Part shown: piece after piece, positions 46,554 through 55,980 of the stretch
How positions within the stretch are numbered: position 1 is the stretch's first letter
Layout: each line of letters opens with the position of its first letter
Source of the DNA: Lysobacter sp. Root690
GTDB lineage: Bacteria > Pseudomonadota > Gammaproteobacteria > Xanthomonadales > Xanthomonadaceae
Direction of reading: 5' to 3'
Length of the DNA stretch: 64,000 nt
Assembly (NCBI RefSeq): GCF_001427785.1
Contig: NZ_LMHM01000017.1
Coordinates: 245,925-309,924, forward strand
Made by a program: the position numbers and the translations under genes
The notes under the pieces: generated by a model
Told to the model about the DNA's origin: nothing
The model's input: only the letters and a program-made list of their open reading frames with translations
The model's database searches: none

Positions 46554-47884
46554 GCCGCTTCCCGCACAAGCACCGCGTCCTGCGCCGGCGCGGCGACGCC
46601 GCGTTCGCGCATCAAGCGGGTGGCGAACTCGCGCACGCGCGCGGCCTGCTCGCGGGTCAGCGAGGCTTCGTCGCAGGTGAAGGCGAAATCGAGTTCGCCG
46701 GCATACCCAGACATCAGCACCGCGGTGGTCGAACGCCACGGCAGGCGCGCGGTCGGGCTGAACACCGTCTCCACGCGGAAACCCTGGTACTGCTGCTGAA
46801 TCTCGATCCGGCCGATGTTGGACAAGGTGGTGTCGAATTGGTCCAGGTCGGAACGGCGCTCGGCGATGAACTGTCCGAAGATCGAATGCAGCATTTCCAG
46901 CCCGATGAAATATTCATGCACGTTGCGGGTCAGGCGTTCGACCCGCTGATTGAGCCGGGTCTTGAACGCGCGCGCCTGCTCCCAGAAACCGGCGTCGTCG
47001 ATCTGTTCGGGCGCGGTGCCGGTGTCGAGCGCGACGATCGTGCCCGGCGCGGCCGAGAACAGACCGTCGGGGCGGATCAGCGGCAGGAACTTGCGGATGT
47101 CGACCGGCGAGAACACCTTGCCGTTCGCGCTGGCGCCCTTGACGCTGCGGAAGGCCAGCGAGAACGCCACCGCGAGCGCGGCGAACAAGGTCACGCCCTC
47201 GGCGCGCGCGCGCGCGGCCAGCGCGGCGGTGTCTTCGCGCGACAACTTCCAGTGCAGCACGTAGAACTCGCCCTGCGGCACCGGCTTGCGCTTGCGGCGC
47301 AATGAAAAGAACAAGCGGAACGCGAGCGCCTTCCACGCCGCCTTGCGCCGGATGCGGCGGTCGCCGAGGATTTCCGCCGGAAGAATGTCTTCCAGGCCGT
47401 TGAAGCCGCTCAGGCGGCCGATGTCGAGTTCCGGGCGTTCGCACAACGCCAGCGTCTCGCGCAGCAGGGTCATCATCGACATGCCGTCGCAGATCACATG
47501 ATGGCAGACGATCAGCAGTTCGCCGACCGGCTCGCCGTGCGAGTCGTCGCCGTGGATCCACACCGCGCGCATCAGCGGCGCGCGTTCGCTGGCGAAGCGG
47601 GTTTCGCGTTCGATGTGCGATTGGTGCTGCCAGTCCTCGTCGCTCTTGCGTTCGACCAGTCGCAGCGGGATCGGCGCGGGATCGTCCTCGAGCACGACGA
47701 ACGGCGGGTCGCCGTCCTCGATCGAACACCGCAGCATCGGGTGCTTGAGCTGGATCCGGTCGAGCGCGTGCCGCAGCCGCGCCGGATCCAGGCGGCCGCG
47801 GATGCGCGCGGCCTGGACGATGGTGAAGGTGGTGTCGCGATCGACGTACATGACGCGCTCGCAGAGCATCATTTTGCGTTTCAT
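46550..47884 (-). CDS. stand-alone condensation-type acyltransferase (PapA5-like, 444 aa)
   Basis: Two-lobed chloramphenicol-acetyltransferase/condensation-superfamily enzyme. The catalytic motif is HHVICDG at 128-134 (HHxxxDG), after a typical N-lobe (ARIRGRLDPARLRHALDRIQ, then KHPMLRC). The C-lobe includes GVTLFAALAVAFSLAF and PVDIRKFLP. A clear DFGWG motif is missing, as in PapA5-type acyltransferases, which transfer acyl chains to hydroxyls of lipids or glycolipids. No carrier or adenylation domain is attached or nearby, so this is not part of an NRPS. It is co-translated with the rhamnosyltransferase. The start at 47884 begins the conserved region; the ribosome site is weak. Confidence 0.85.
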   Translation of the reverse strand: MKRKMMLCERVMYVDRDTTFTIVQAARIRGRLDPARLRHALDRIQLKHPMLRCSIEDGDPPFVVLEDDPAPIPLRLVERKSDEDWQHQSHIERETRFASERAPLMRAVWIHGDDSHGEPVGELLIVCHHVICDGMSMMTLLRETLALCERPELDIGRLSGFNGLEDILPAEILGDRRIRRKAAWKALAFRLFFSLRRKRKPVPQGEFYVLHWKLSREDTAALAARARAEGVTLFAALAVAFSLAFRSVKGASANGKVFSPVDIRKFLPLIRPDGLFSAAPGTIVALDTGTAPEQIDDAGFWEQARAFKTRLNQRVERLTRNVHEYFIGLEMLHSIFGQFIAERRSDLDQFDTTLSNIGRIEIQQQYQGFRVETVFSPTARLPWRSTTAVLMSGYAGELDFAFTCDEASLTREQAARVREFATRLMRERGVAAPAQDAVLVREAA

Positions 47885-47982
47885 CGTGGACTCTGCAGGA
47901 ATGGGGGAGTGGTGCCGGCGAGGCGGTAACCCGCCTCGCCGTTGCCGCCGCGTCGCGGCGGATGACGCATGCGCCGCGACGA

Positions 47983-49605
47983 TCAGCAGTCCGGGATCAC
48001 CGCGCCGTTGTTGTCGCGCGCTTCGTCGTTGCCCCAGCGGCTGAGGTAATACGCCGATACCCAGGCACCGGCCGGGCCGACGTCGAGATCGGTCTTGAGC
48101 CAGTAGTGGTTGTAGCTGCTGCCCGAACGCACTTCCTCGCCCCAGGCCTTGCAGTAGACGTAGTTGGTGCCCTGGTACAAGGTGCCGACGGGGGTCAGCG
48201 TCGACGGCCACTTGTAACCGGTGGCGTTGGCGAAGGTGTCGACCCAGTACTTGCCCGGCGGGTTAGGCGGCGTGCCGCCGCCGTTGATCAGGCCGTAGTA
48301 GTTCGACCACGGGAAGTACTTGCCGGGGTCGTAGCGGTTCTCGTTGCCGGTCAGCATGCCGTGGCCCTTGACCCGCACGCTGTCGGGGACCAGGTGATAG
48401 GTGTCGTACCCAGGCCCGCTCCACGCGCTGGCGCAATTCACACCACGCCGCGCGCAGATACTCTTGGTCAGGCGCGCCGAGGCGTTGACCATCGCCGCCG
48501 ACCAGTTGCCGGCGTCGGCGGCGCGGCCGTCGTGCTCGATGCCGACCGTGTAGTAGTTGTGGTTCTTCGCGTGCCAGGCCTGATGGTACTCACGCACCAT
48601 CTGGGTGATCTGGCCGTCGGACTTGCGGATCAGGTAATGCGCCGACACTTGCGCGCTGGGGTTCTGGAACCACGAGATCGAGCCCGCGTAGGAGCCTTCC
48701 ATCGTGTGCAGGATGACCGCGCTCGTCGCATTGGAGGCGGTGCTGTAGTTGCTGGAGCTGGCGGGGTTCCAGATCGCCTCGCCGAAGTCGACCGCCTTGA
48801 TGCCGACGTCGGTGGACGGCGCGGCCTTGGTCGCGGGCGCGGACAGATCGGTGGCGAGCGCGCGGTTGAGCTGCACGCTGTCGTCGCCGGCGTTCATCAG
48901 CAAGGCCGGCGCGCGCAGCTTCTGCAGTTGGCCTGCGTCGAAGGCGCGTTCGAGCTTGAGCGGCTGCGCTTCGATCTTGATGCCTTGCTGGTCGACGCCG
49001 TGCTGCAAGGTCTGCAGCACGCCGTAGGCGAAGCTCTGGCGTGCATAGTCGGCGATGCCGCCGTTGCCCGCGCCGTAACCGGCATAGCGCGCGAGCACCG
49101 GAGCGAGTTGCTCGGTCTGGGCGAGCGCGCGGCTGCGTTGGTCCGGCGCGGTGGCGGCGAGCGCGCGATCGAGCAGCGCGGCGGCGGCGAGGATGTTGCT
49201 TTCCGGCTCGTCGATGACCTGCCGCGCGCTGCGGCCGATCAAGCGAGCGCCGTCGCCGACCTGATCGGCGAAACCGCCGCCGTGGTACAGGCCCATGACG
49301 CCGTAGGAACGCGGCATGTGCAGGTCGTGCGGGTTCTGCGCCGGGTCGGGGCGTACATGCACCCAGCTGGTTTCGGCGTAGGCGATGGCTTCCAGCGCGC
49401 CGGCGGGCAGGTTCGGGTAACGCGCGTAGGCGCGACGGAAGTACTCGGGATACGACGCGCGTTGCGCTTGCGCGAGCACCAGCGCGTTGGTCTTGTCCAG
49501 TTGCAGGCGCAGCGCGTCGAGCCGGGTGCTTTCGCTTGCGTCGGCCACGGCCACGGTCAACAGCAACGAGCAGCCCAGGGCTGCGGCGAGAGAGTGAAGA
49601 TGCAT
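47983..49605 (-). CDS. second secreted N-acetylmuramoyl-L-alanine amidase with SLT-like and SH3-like domains (540 aa)
   Basis: Paralogue of the amidase at 37540. Signal peptide 1-23. The SLT-like domain (about 55-150) here keeps the catalytic-position Glu (Glu78 in IAYAETSW, where the paralogue has Met), and again RSYGVMGLYHG. The Amidase_2 zinc domain spans about 265-435 (VILHTMEGSYAG, GIEHDG, and VKGHGMLTGNENRYDPGKYF). The C-terminal 440-540 is an SH3b-like wall-binding region, ending GAVIPDC, instead of the beta-sandwich. It may therefore combine glycan cutting and amidase activity. Strong AAGGAG ribosome site; monocistronic. Confidence 0.9.
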   Translation of the reverse strand: MHLHSLAAALGCSLLLTVAVADASESTRLDALRLQLDKTNALVLAQAQRASYPEYFRRAYARYPNLPAGALEAIAYAETSWVHVRPDPAQNPHDLHMPRSYGVMGLYHGGGFADQVGDGARLIGRSARQVIDEPESNILAAAALLDRALAATAPDQRSRALAQTEQLAPVLARYAGYGAGNGGIADYARQSFAYGVLQTLQHGVDQQGIKIEAQPLKLERAFDAGQLQKLRAPALLMNAGDDSVQLNRALATDLSAPATKAAPSTDVGIKAVDFGEAIWNPASSSNYSTASNATSAVILHTMEGSYAGSISWFQNPSAQVSAHYLIRKSDGQITQMVREYHQAWHAKNHNYYTVGIEHDGRAADAGNWSAAMVNASARLTKSICARRGVNCASAWSGPGYDTYHLVPDSVRVKGHGMLTGNENRYDPGKYFPWSNYYGLINGGGTPPNPPGKYWVDTFANATGYKWPSTLTPVGTLYQGTNYVYCKAWGEEVRSGSSYNHYWLKTDLDVGPAGAWVSAYYLSRWGNDEARDNNGAVIPDC

Positions 49606-50035
49606 CGAACGATCTCCTTCGTACGCGGCCGCGATAAAGCCGCGCGGTTACAAGGCAAGCATGGATCCCGTCCGTTCATTGTCGTGAGCGAGGTGGCGCG
49701 TTACGTGATCCGTTACCGGAAACCGCGGTGAGATGACAGACCGATTTGTGCCCGCGTTTCCATATCCGAGGTTTGATCGCGGGGTGTGGTGCGATTCACG
49801 CGGATGAATGGGTCGAAGCGCTGGAATCGGAAATCGGGAGTAGGGAATCGGAAAGCTTTGGAAACGGGACAACGAAAAAGGCGGCCATTTGGCCGCCTTC
49901 GGGAGTCGATTCGATTCACGGTGATTTGTCATCGCATTGCAACGGCGCTTGGCTACATCGTCTGCGATACAGACTGATGTCGTTCGTCGCGCGAACCGAT
50001 CGCCGACTTGGCGACGCAATGCAATCGCGATCGGA
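49606..50035. other. 430-bp gap between the amidase and MFS genes
   Basis: The amidase promoter must lie here, and the MFS terminator sits at 49878. Around 49825-49860 there are several GGAATCGG-type short repeats. No coding frame is supported. Confidence 0.4.
49878..49899 (-). terminator. rho-independent terminator of the MFS gene
   Basis: AAGGCGGCC-ATTT-GGCCGCCTT, 9-bp stem. On the minus strand it is followed by TTTTTCGTT. It lies 137 nt after the MFS stop. Confidence 0.75.
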
Positions 50036-51307
50036 CTACCAGCAGTCTTCCAGCATCCGCGGCTTGCACGCCATGCGTCCGCCGATCACCAGAATCACCA
50101 GACAAGCGCCGAGCATCGCAAACGGCCACACCCAGCCGTGGCTGAGTTCGTGCAGCCAGCCGAACGCGAGCGGGCCCAGGCAGCTGATGGTGTAACCCAG
50201 GCCCTGCATGAAACCCGACAGCGCGGCCGAACCGGCCGGCGAGCGCGTGCGCAGATTGATCAGGGTCAACGCCAGCGGGAAGGTGCTCGGGCCCAGGCCG
50301 ATCAGGCCGACCCAGACGTAGGTGCCGTGCATCGGCGCCAGCAGCAGGCCGGTGAAGCCGCCGAGGTAAGCCAACACGCACACCAGCACGATCGGAAACG
50401 GATTGGCCACCCGCACCGCCAGCGCCGGCATGCACAGCGCGCTGATCATGCCCAGGGTCGAGAACAGCGCGACCATGCTGCCGCCCAGCGCGGGGCTGCC
50501 GCCGGCTTCGATCAGCAACTTGGGCAACCAGGTGAACATCGAATAGGTGATCAACGAGGTCATGCCGAACATCAGCGCCATGCCCCAGGCCACCGGCGAG
50601 CGCCACACGCGGCCGCGCGGCGCGCTGGCGGCGAGTTCGGGCGCGGCGTCGTCGGCATGCACGGCGCTGTCGTGGGTGCGGGCGAGTTCGCGTGCCGGTT
50701 CGGAGCGGCCGCGCGCTTCCATCCACAGCACCGCCAGCCACGGCAGCGCGGCGGCGACCGCGACCAGCGACCACGACCCCAGCGACACGCGCCAGCCCGA
50801 GGCCTGCATCAACGGCACCGCGGCCAGCGCGGGCAGGATCGTGCCCAGTTGCAGCACGGTGATGTAGGCGGTGCTGACGGTGCCGACGCGATCGGCGAAA
50901 TAGCGTTTGACCAGCGGCGGCAGCACCACGTTGCCGATGCCCATGCCGGCCAGGGCGAATGCGTTGGCGAGCAACAACTGCAGTGTGTCGCCGACGAAGG
51001 CGCGCGCGAGCAGGCCCAGCGCGGCCATCGCCATCGCCAGCAGCGCCGCGCGCTCCAGGCCGATGCGATGGGCCAGCGCTGGGGTCGCCACGCCGAACAG
51101 CGCGAACGCGGCGGTCGGAACCATGCCGAACACGCCGGTCATGGTCGCGCCGAAATGGAATTCCCGGCCCAGCGCATCCAGCAGCGGAGTCAGCGAGGTG
51201 ACCGCGGTGCGCAAGGTGAACGCCGACAACACGATGCCGGCGAGCACCCAGGCGCGGCCCTGCCAGAGCGGGCGGGCGAGGGACGAGGGGGCGGTGCTGA
51301 CACTCAT
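50036..51307 (-). CDS. MFS transporter, CynX/NimT family (423 aa)
   Basis: Twelve-span major-facilitator protein. Helices are visible from WVLAGIVLSAFTLRTAVTSL (TM1) onward. The MFS loop is reduced in this family, and ALAGMGIGNVVLPPLVKRYF (TM4-5) is characteristic of the CynX/NimT (cyanate transporter/2-nitroimidazole exporter) group. A polar central loop (about 200-232) divides the halves. Substrate unknown; exporters of small organic anions or drugs are in the group. A terminator lies downstream and a repeat cluster upstream. Confidence 0.92.
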   Translation of the reverse strand: MSVSTAPSSLARPLWQGRAWVLAGIVLSAFTLRTAVTSLTPLLDALGREFHFGATMTGVFGMVPTAAFALFGVATPALAHRIGLERAALLAMAMAALGLLARAFVGDTLQLLLANAFALAGMGIGNVVLPPLVKRYFADRVGTVSTAYITVLQLGTILPALAAVPLMQASGWRVSLGSWSLVAVAAALPWLAVLWMEARGRSEPARELARTHDSAVHADDAAPELAASAPRGRVWRSPVAWGMALMFGMTSLITYSMFTWLPKLLIEAGGSPALGGSMVALFSTLGMISALCMPALAVRVANPFPIVLVCVLAYLGGFTGLLLAPMHGTYVWVGLIGLGPSTFPLALTLINLRTRSPAGSAALSGFMQGLGYTISCLGPLAFGWLHELSHGWVWPFAMLGACLVILVIGGRMACKPRMLEDCW

Positions 51308-51642
51308 GCGGTTACGGATTCACAAGGGGGAGGCGAGATACGCCCGGACCGCGCGAGGCGGGGGCGTCGCGCGCAAGGGGCGGATCGATGGCGCCGCTGC
51401 GCGGATCGCGCGGGCTGATGGGGCCTGCACAGTGTGCGCAGAGCGGGCTGAAGGCGCCAGGGGCGACGCGGCAACAGTCAGTTGCGGGAGCAAGAGGGCT
51501 ATTGCGGCAAAGCCTAGGGTGCGAGGCTGGCAACTTCGCCGCATGCTGCGCTTTGCTCGGCGCGGCTTTCACGCCGTAGTTGCCGCGTGGTGGTCTCCGC
51601 TCCGTTTCGGCGCAGCTGAATATCCATGGGCTTCACCGCGGC

Positions 51643-51684
51643 ATGACGCTGAAGTCTCTGGATCCCCGCCTTCGCGGGGATGAC
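51643..51684 (-). repeat. solo 42-bp arm of the CATTCCCGCG element (reverse)
   Basis: Exact reverse copy of 31883-31924. The preceding 51308-51642 holds no recognised gene; a 74-residue minus-strand frame there with a hydrophobic start was considered and rejected. Confidence 0.85.
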
Positions 51685-51735
51685 GAGCAAAAGCGGGGGC
51701 TCATGCCCATCCAATCGCGACACGACCCTCAAGAC

Positions 51736-51845
51736 GTCATTCCCGCGAAGGCGGGCTCCGCTCTATCTTCGGCGGAGCCGAACATCCAGGGCCTTTCGTG
51801 CGAGAACGCTTGAAGTCACTGGATTCCCGCTTTCGCGGGAATGAC
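51736..51845 (-). repeat. full palindromic element, extended in one arm only (110 bp)
   Basis: Same ends as the elements at 31936 and 32243, with the centre reversed (CTTTCGTGCGAGAACGCTTG). Only the left arm carries the CTCCGC...GCGGAG extension; the right arm reads CCCGCTTTCGCGGGAATGAC directly. Confidence 0.85.
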
Positions 51846-51900
51846 GAGCAAAAGCGGCGACAGAGCATTTTGTCGGGCTCCGTCGCGGGAATGAAAGCAC

Positions 51901-51948
51901 AAAAAAAACGGCTGCCGTCGCGAACGATTGGCAGCCGTTATTTTTTTT
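51901..51948. terminator. bidirectional terminator with A and T tracts
   Basis: AACGGCTGCC (51907-51916) pairs with GGCAGCCGTT (51930-51939) across a 13-nt loop. Eight A's precede it and eight T's follow. It lies 61 nt beyond the M48 stop and serves that minus-strand gene; no plus-strand gene is nearby. Confidence 0.75.
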
Positions 51949-51983
51949 GAACTACGAACTACGAACTACGAACTACGAACTAC
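51949..51983 (+). repeat. GAACTAC heptamer tandem repeat, 5 copies
   Basis: Five perfect head-to-tail GAACTAC units, followed by two GAATCC-containing units (CGAATCC twice). A related array (AAACTAA/GAACTAA) begins at 63909. Confidence 0.9.
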
Positions 51984-52008
51984 CGAATCCCGAATCCAAA
52001 ATCCCGGC

Positions 52009-55000
52009 TCAACCAAAATACGGCCGCTCCACCGTAAATAACAACCGCTTGGCGCCCTCGCGCCACGCCTGCGGACACCGCTCGCCCAGCACGATCGCCG
52101 CGGTGCTGTAAGCCAGCCCACGCGAACGCGCGGTGACCGGCCCGAGCGCGCGTTCGGCGTCGGCGCTGCTCGCGCCGCGCTTCACCGCGTCGAAGAACGC
52201 GGCGATCTTCGCCGCTTCGCGCGGGTCCGATTGCAGCGCCAGTTCGCGCAGGCGCGGGTTGTCGTCGTGTTCGCGCGTGGCCAGGGCCAGGGCGGTCCAG
52301 GCGCTGACGTCGTTCATGCCCTCGTGCGGCGCCAGCTTGAGCGCTTCGGCCACGGCCTCGCGCGGAGCGCCGTCGGACGCGGCGACCAGGCGCAGCATCT
52401 GCGCGCGCAACTCCGCATCGCCCTGCGCGATACGCAAGGCCGACTGCAGATCGCCGCGCTTGAGCGAGGTGTAGGCCGAGTACGGCGACTGCGGCGGCAG
52501 CTTGCCCTGTTCGACCGTCATCAGCCGTTCGAACTGGGCCGAGCTGACGTTGGCGCCGAGGTCGACCGCCGCCTCGCCGCCGATCGCGCGCTGGGTGCGG
52601 GCGATTTCCAGCGCGACCCATTCGCCGACCTGCGGCATCTTCGCCGCCTGCTGCAACAACGGCAGCGCGCTGGTCCATTGCGCATGCTCGGCGCGCGAAT
52701 AACCCGAGGCCAAGGCGAACCAGCCGTTGTCGGGCCAGCGCGCATGGCCGGCGTGAAAAGCCCGGGTCTGGGCATCGTCATCGGTGTCGCAACGCGCCGC
52801 GACATAGTGCAGATCGCCCGATTGCGGCGACTGCTCGGCCAGCGCGCGGTGGCGTTCGCACACCCGGGCATAGTCCGGCGTGCCCCAGGCGGCGTCCTGT
52901 TCGGCGCGCAGGGCGACGACCTCGGCCGGCGCGCGACGCAGGCGCTGCGCGATCAGCTCGGCGAAATCCTTGCGCTTGCCGGCGAGCGACAGCCAGGTCG
53001 AGAGGTACTGCGAATCGCCGGCATCCCAGCGCGCGTGCGTGGCCGCGATTTCGGCCTGACGTTCCTCGCCATCGACCAGATCCATCTGGTACACCGGCGA
53101 CAGATCGGCGTAGCCCATCAACACCGTGCGGCTGCCGCCTTCGCCCTTGGTGCTGATCTGCTTCGGCGGCTCTTCGAAGACGTGGTCGGCCGAGGTCGTG
53201 GTCCAGCGCGGCGCGCCGAGCTTGCGTTCGGGCACTTCGGCGCGCGATCCGTACACCGCGGTCCATTCCACCAGCGGCGCGGCACCGGCGATGTTGTAGA
53301 CGAAGTGCGCACTGGTGCCGCCGGCGTCGCTGTCAAACTCTTCGACCGAAGCGCCGTCGGCGGTCGAGGTGACCACGTGGTGGCGACCCTCGCCGGGCAG
53401 TTCGAAGGTGAGATGTTGCAACGGCCCGACCTCGACCGTGGTGTCGTCGACCCGCACCTTCATCGCCTGCGCGAGGCCGTTGATCACGGTGATCTTGGCC
53501 ATGCCCAGCGAGGCGCCGAAGAACAGCACCGTGCCGACGATGCCGCCGGCCGCGCCGACCCGCGCCAGCGCCGGCACGAAGCCGTCGGCGGTCTGGAAGC
53601 GATCCCACCAGCCCAGCTTGGTCTGCAGGCGGCGGTTGCCGTTGGGCAGCAGGCGCGCGTAATGCGAGGGCGCGGCGGCGGCCGTGTCGGGACGCGCGAC
53701 GGGCGTTTCGACGACCGCTTCATCCGACGGCGCATGAGTGAGCGCGGCCTCGCTGGCTCCTGCTTCGCCCATCGTGCCCTCGCCCAGCGTGATCGCAGCC
53801 GCCGCGGGCCGATCGAACCGCGAGCGCTCGAACGTGGCCGGCTCAGGCTCGCCGTTCGCCCGTGCATGCAGACGCTGCGCGACGTCGTTCTCGGTTGCCA
53901 GCAGGCTTTCCAGCGCCGCGTTGCGCAGCGCCGACAGCGGACCGGTGGTGCCGCGCACCCAGTTGTCGATCGCCTTCAGCCACGGGTCGATGTTTTCCTG
54001 GCTCGCCGGCGGCAGGGTGAACGCGCCCATCGCCTCGGCCCAGTCGTCGACGCCGAGTTTCTCGGCGATGCGCCAGTCCAGCTTCACCTGCGCGGCGTGT
54101 TCGTGCAGCTCGCGCAACACGCCGTGCAATTCATTGGCCGAGCGTATCAATCGGGTGAGTTCGCTCGACGAGACCTTGCGGTCGGCGGTCACCACCTCGT
54201 AGGTGTTGACGAACAACGCGTTGGCATCGAGCACGTTGGCGCAGCTGTGATCGGCGTAATGCAGCACCGCCAGCTGGCCGCGCAGGAACTCTTCCCACGG
54301 CCCGCCGAGCGCGCGCGCGGCGGCGAGGTGGACGCTGCGGCAGCGACGGTCGTGTTCGCGCACGTCCTTGCGCAGCGGCGCGAGTTCGGCGTCGAGTTCC
54401 TCGATCACCTTCGGCAATTGCTTGGCCGGCAATTCGGCGCCGCGCCAGCGCAGCATGCCGCCGGGCGCGCGCAGGTGACCCTGGCGCATGGCTTCCAGAA
54501 TGCCGCGTTCGGATTCCAGCTCGCGCAGACGCTCCAGGCTCTGGCCGTGCGATTCCGGATACAGCCCGGCCAGGTGCTCGCCCAGGTCGGTGCCGGCGGC
54601 AATGCCGTAGTACAGCTCGCCGGGCTGTTCGCATTCGCGCACGATCGAACGGCCCAGATAGGTGCCGCGGAAGCGGCGGTCCAGGGCAAGGTCGGCGTAA
54701 TCGCTTTGCAGATGCCGCAGCGATTCTTCGATCGGCACGAACGGCAGCGGATCGGGCGTGTCGATCATCTCGCGCGACATGCGCTGCTTGAGCGCCTGCG
54801 GATCGCGCAACAGCGACAGCGCCGGACGCGGGTCGATATCGCAGGCGATGTAGACGCGCTTGATGTTGTGTTCGCGATCGCTGTTGGCCGGATGGGTCGA
54901 CCACATCTGCGGCGGCTGCGCCATCTCGTTGCGGAATACGCGGTGGCGGTCGCGGTCCTGCGCCGGCAGTTGCGGCGGCTCGCCGTATTCGGCGTCGGCG

Positions 55001-55980
55001 AACACGCTGCGCAGGTTTTCGATGATCCGGGTCTGGATCGCGAACAGGTCGACGACCGGGCGCTTGTTGGCATATTCGCGGTTGGCGAAGTTCAAGCTGC
55101 GGTCCCAGGCATCGTCGGCCGCGCCGAGGCGGTGCAGGGCATGCACCAGCGCGTCGCTGCCGGTCAGCGACGCGGCGACCAGGTCGGCCTGGTATTCCAT
55201 CTCGCGCGACAGCGCGCGCTGGGCAAGCACCACCACCCGGAACACGATTTCCACCAGCGAGCGGATCGACCACACGATCAGCGACAGCAGCCAGCCGATC
55301 CAGGCCACGCGCAGATCGAAGCGCGACAGTCCGCGCAGGAAATCGTCGAACGCATCGCGCTTGGCGATGATGTGCGCGGCGATCTGCTGGGCGATGTAGA
55401 CCCAGCGTCCGACCGCCATCGTGCGCTGGGCGAAATGGCCGAATTCGTGCGCGAGCACGGCCTTGAGTTCGCCCAGGTTGAGCACGTTGACCAGGGCCAG
55501 GCCGATTTCCAGGTTCTTCTTCGACGGCACGATCAGATTGGCCAGCGACAGGTCGTAGAACACCCCGGCGTTGACCCGCGGCGACAGGAACACCCGGTGC
55601 GGGCGCGGCGCGCCGGCTTCGTCGGCCAGACGGTGCAGGAACGCGAACAGCTCGGGCTGCTCGGCCGGCTTGAGTTCCATGTCCTGCGCGTCCTTGCCGC
55701 CGCGCTTGGTGAAGATCAGCGCCTTGGCCATGAACACGCACAGGAACGCGGCGCAGATGCCGGCGACGGCGGCGAGCACGACGTTGTCGGTGCTGCCGCG
55801 CACGATGCCGGCGAGCAGCCGGTACGCGGTCCAGCCGAACCAGCCCAGCAGGGCGAAGTAGATCGACACGAAGGCCAGCAGGCCGGCCATCGCCAGCCAG
55901 GCGTGACGCTTGTAGGCGGCACTGGGTGCAGTCAATTGCGCGGGCACGGACGCGGGTCCGGCCGGATACATCGTTTCCAT
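52009..55980 (-). CDS. giant membrane M48 family metallopeptidase (1323 aa)
   Basis: Zinc metalloprotease of the Ste24/HtpX/BepA superfamily. Two N-terminal spans (about 28-50 and 65-90), then a catalytic domain with HEFGH at 178-182 and the third ligand in EYQAD (Glu262). Another hydrophobic pair lies at about 225-255. From about 400 onward follows a long helical region of unknown fold. A further membrane span occurs near 815-845 (IVGTVLFFGASLGM), then a beta-rich domain, and a C-terminal alpha-solenoid (about 1030-1323) of TPR-like helices. Most M48 enzymes are 300-650 aa, so this is very large. The start at 55980 has AGGGGAAA upstream; an extra 66 nt of frame before it lacks a ribosome site. 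Divergent from the second M48 gene. Substrate unknown. Confidence 0.88.
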   Translation of the reverse strand: METMYPAGPASVPAQLTAPSAAYKRHAWLAMAGLLAFVSIYFALLGWFGWTAYRLLAGIVRGSTDNVVLAAVAGICAAFLCVFMAKALIFTKRGGKDAQDMELKPAEQPELFAFLHRLADEAGAPRPHRVFLSPRVNAGVFYDLSLANLIVPSKKNLEIGLALVNVLNLGELKAVLAHEFGHFAQRTMAVGRWVYIAQQIAAHIIAKRDAFDDFLRGLSRFDLRVAWIGWLLSLIVWSIRSLVEIVFRVVVLAQRALSREMEYQADLVAASLTGSDALVHALHRLGAADDAWDRSLNFANREYANKRPVVDLFAIQTRIIENLRSVFADAEYGEPPQLPAQDRDRHRVFRNEMAQPPQMWSTHPANSDREHNIKRVYIACDIDPRPALSLLRDPQALKQRMSREMIDTPDPLPFVPIEESLRHLQSDYADLALDRRFRGTYLGRSIVRECEQPGELYYGIAAGTDLGEHLAGLYPESHGQSLERLRELESERGILEAMRQGHLRAPGGMLRWRGAELPAKQLPKVIEELDAELAPLRKDVREHDRRCRSVHLAAARALGGPWEEFLRGQLAVLHYADHSCANVLDANALFVNTYEVVTADRKVSSSELTRLIRSANELHGVLRELHEHAAQVKLDWRIAEKLGVDDWAEAMGAFTLPPASQENIDPWLKAIDNWVRGTTGPLSALRNAALESLLATENDVAQRLHARANGEPEPATFERSRFDRPAAAAITLGEGTMGEAGASEAALTHAPSDEAVVETPVARPDTAAAAPSHYARLLPNGNRRLQTKLGWWDRFQTADGFVPALARVGAAGGIVGTVLFFGASLGMAKITVINGLAQAMKVRVDDTTVEVGPLQHLTFELPGEGRHHVVTSTADGASVEEFDSDAGGTSAHFVYNIAGAAPLVEWTAVYGSRAEVPERKLGAPRWTTTSADHVFEEPPKQISTKGEGGSRTVLMGYADLSPVYQMDLVDGEERQAEIAATHARWDAGDSQYLSTWLSLAGKRKDFAELIAQRLRRAPAEVVALRAEQDAAWGTPDYARVCERHRALAEQSPQSGDLHYVAARCDTDDDAQTRAFHAGHARWPDNGWFALASGYSRAEHAQWTSALPLLQQAAKMPQVGEWVALEIARTQRAIGGEAAVDLGANVSSAQFERLMTVEQGKLPPQSPYSAYTSLKRGDLQSALRIAQGDAELRAQMLRLVAASDGAPREAVAEALKLAPHEGMNDVSAWTALALATREHDDNPRLRELALQSDPREAAKIAAFFDAVKRGASSADAERALGPVTARSRGLAYSTAAIVLGERCPQAWREGAKRLLFTVERPYFG

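Noticed and set aside
46550..47884. Condensation domain as evidence of an NRPS cluster
   Set aside because: No adenylation, carrier or thioesterase domain occurs in or around it; a stand-alone PapA-like acyltransferase fits better.
51320..51544. 74-aa minus-strand frame with a hydrophobic start, just before the MFS gene
   Set aside because: It looks like a signal peptide at first, but third-position G/C is only about 70%, far below neighbours, and the rest is Arg/Pro/Ala filler. Not supported as a gene.
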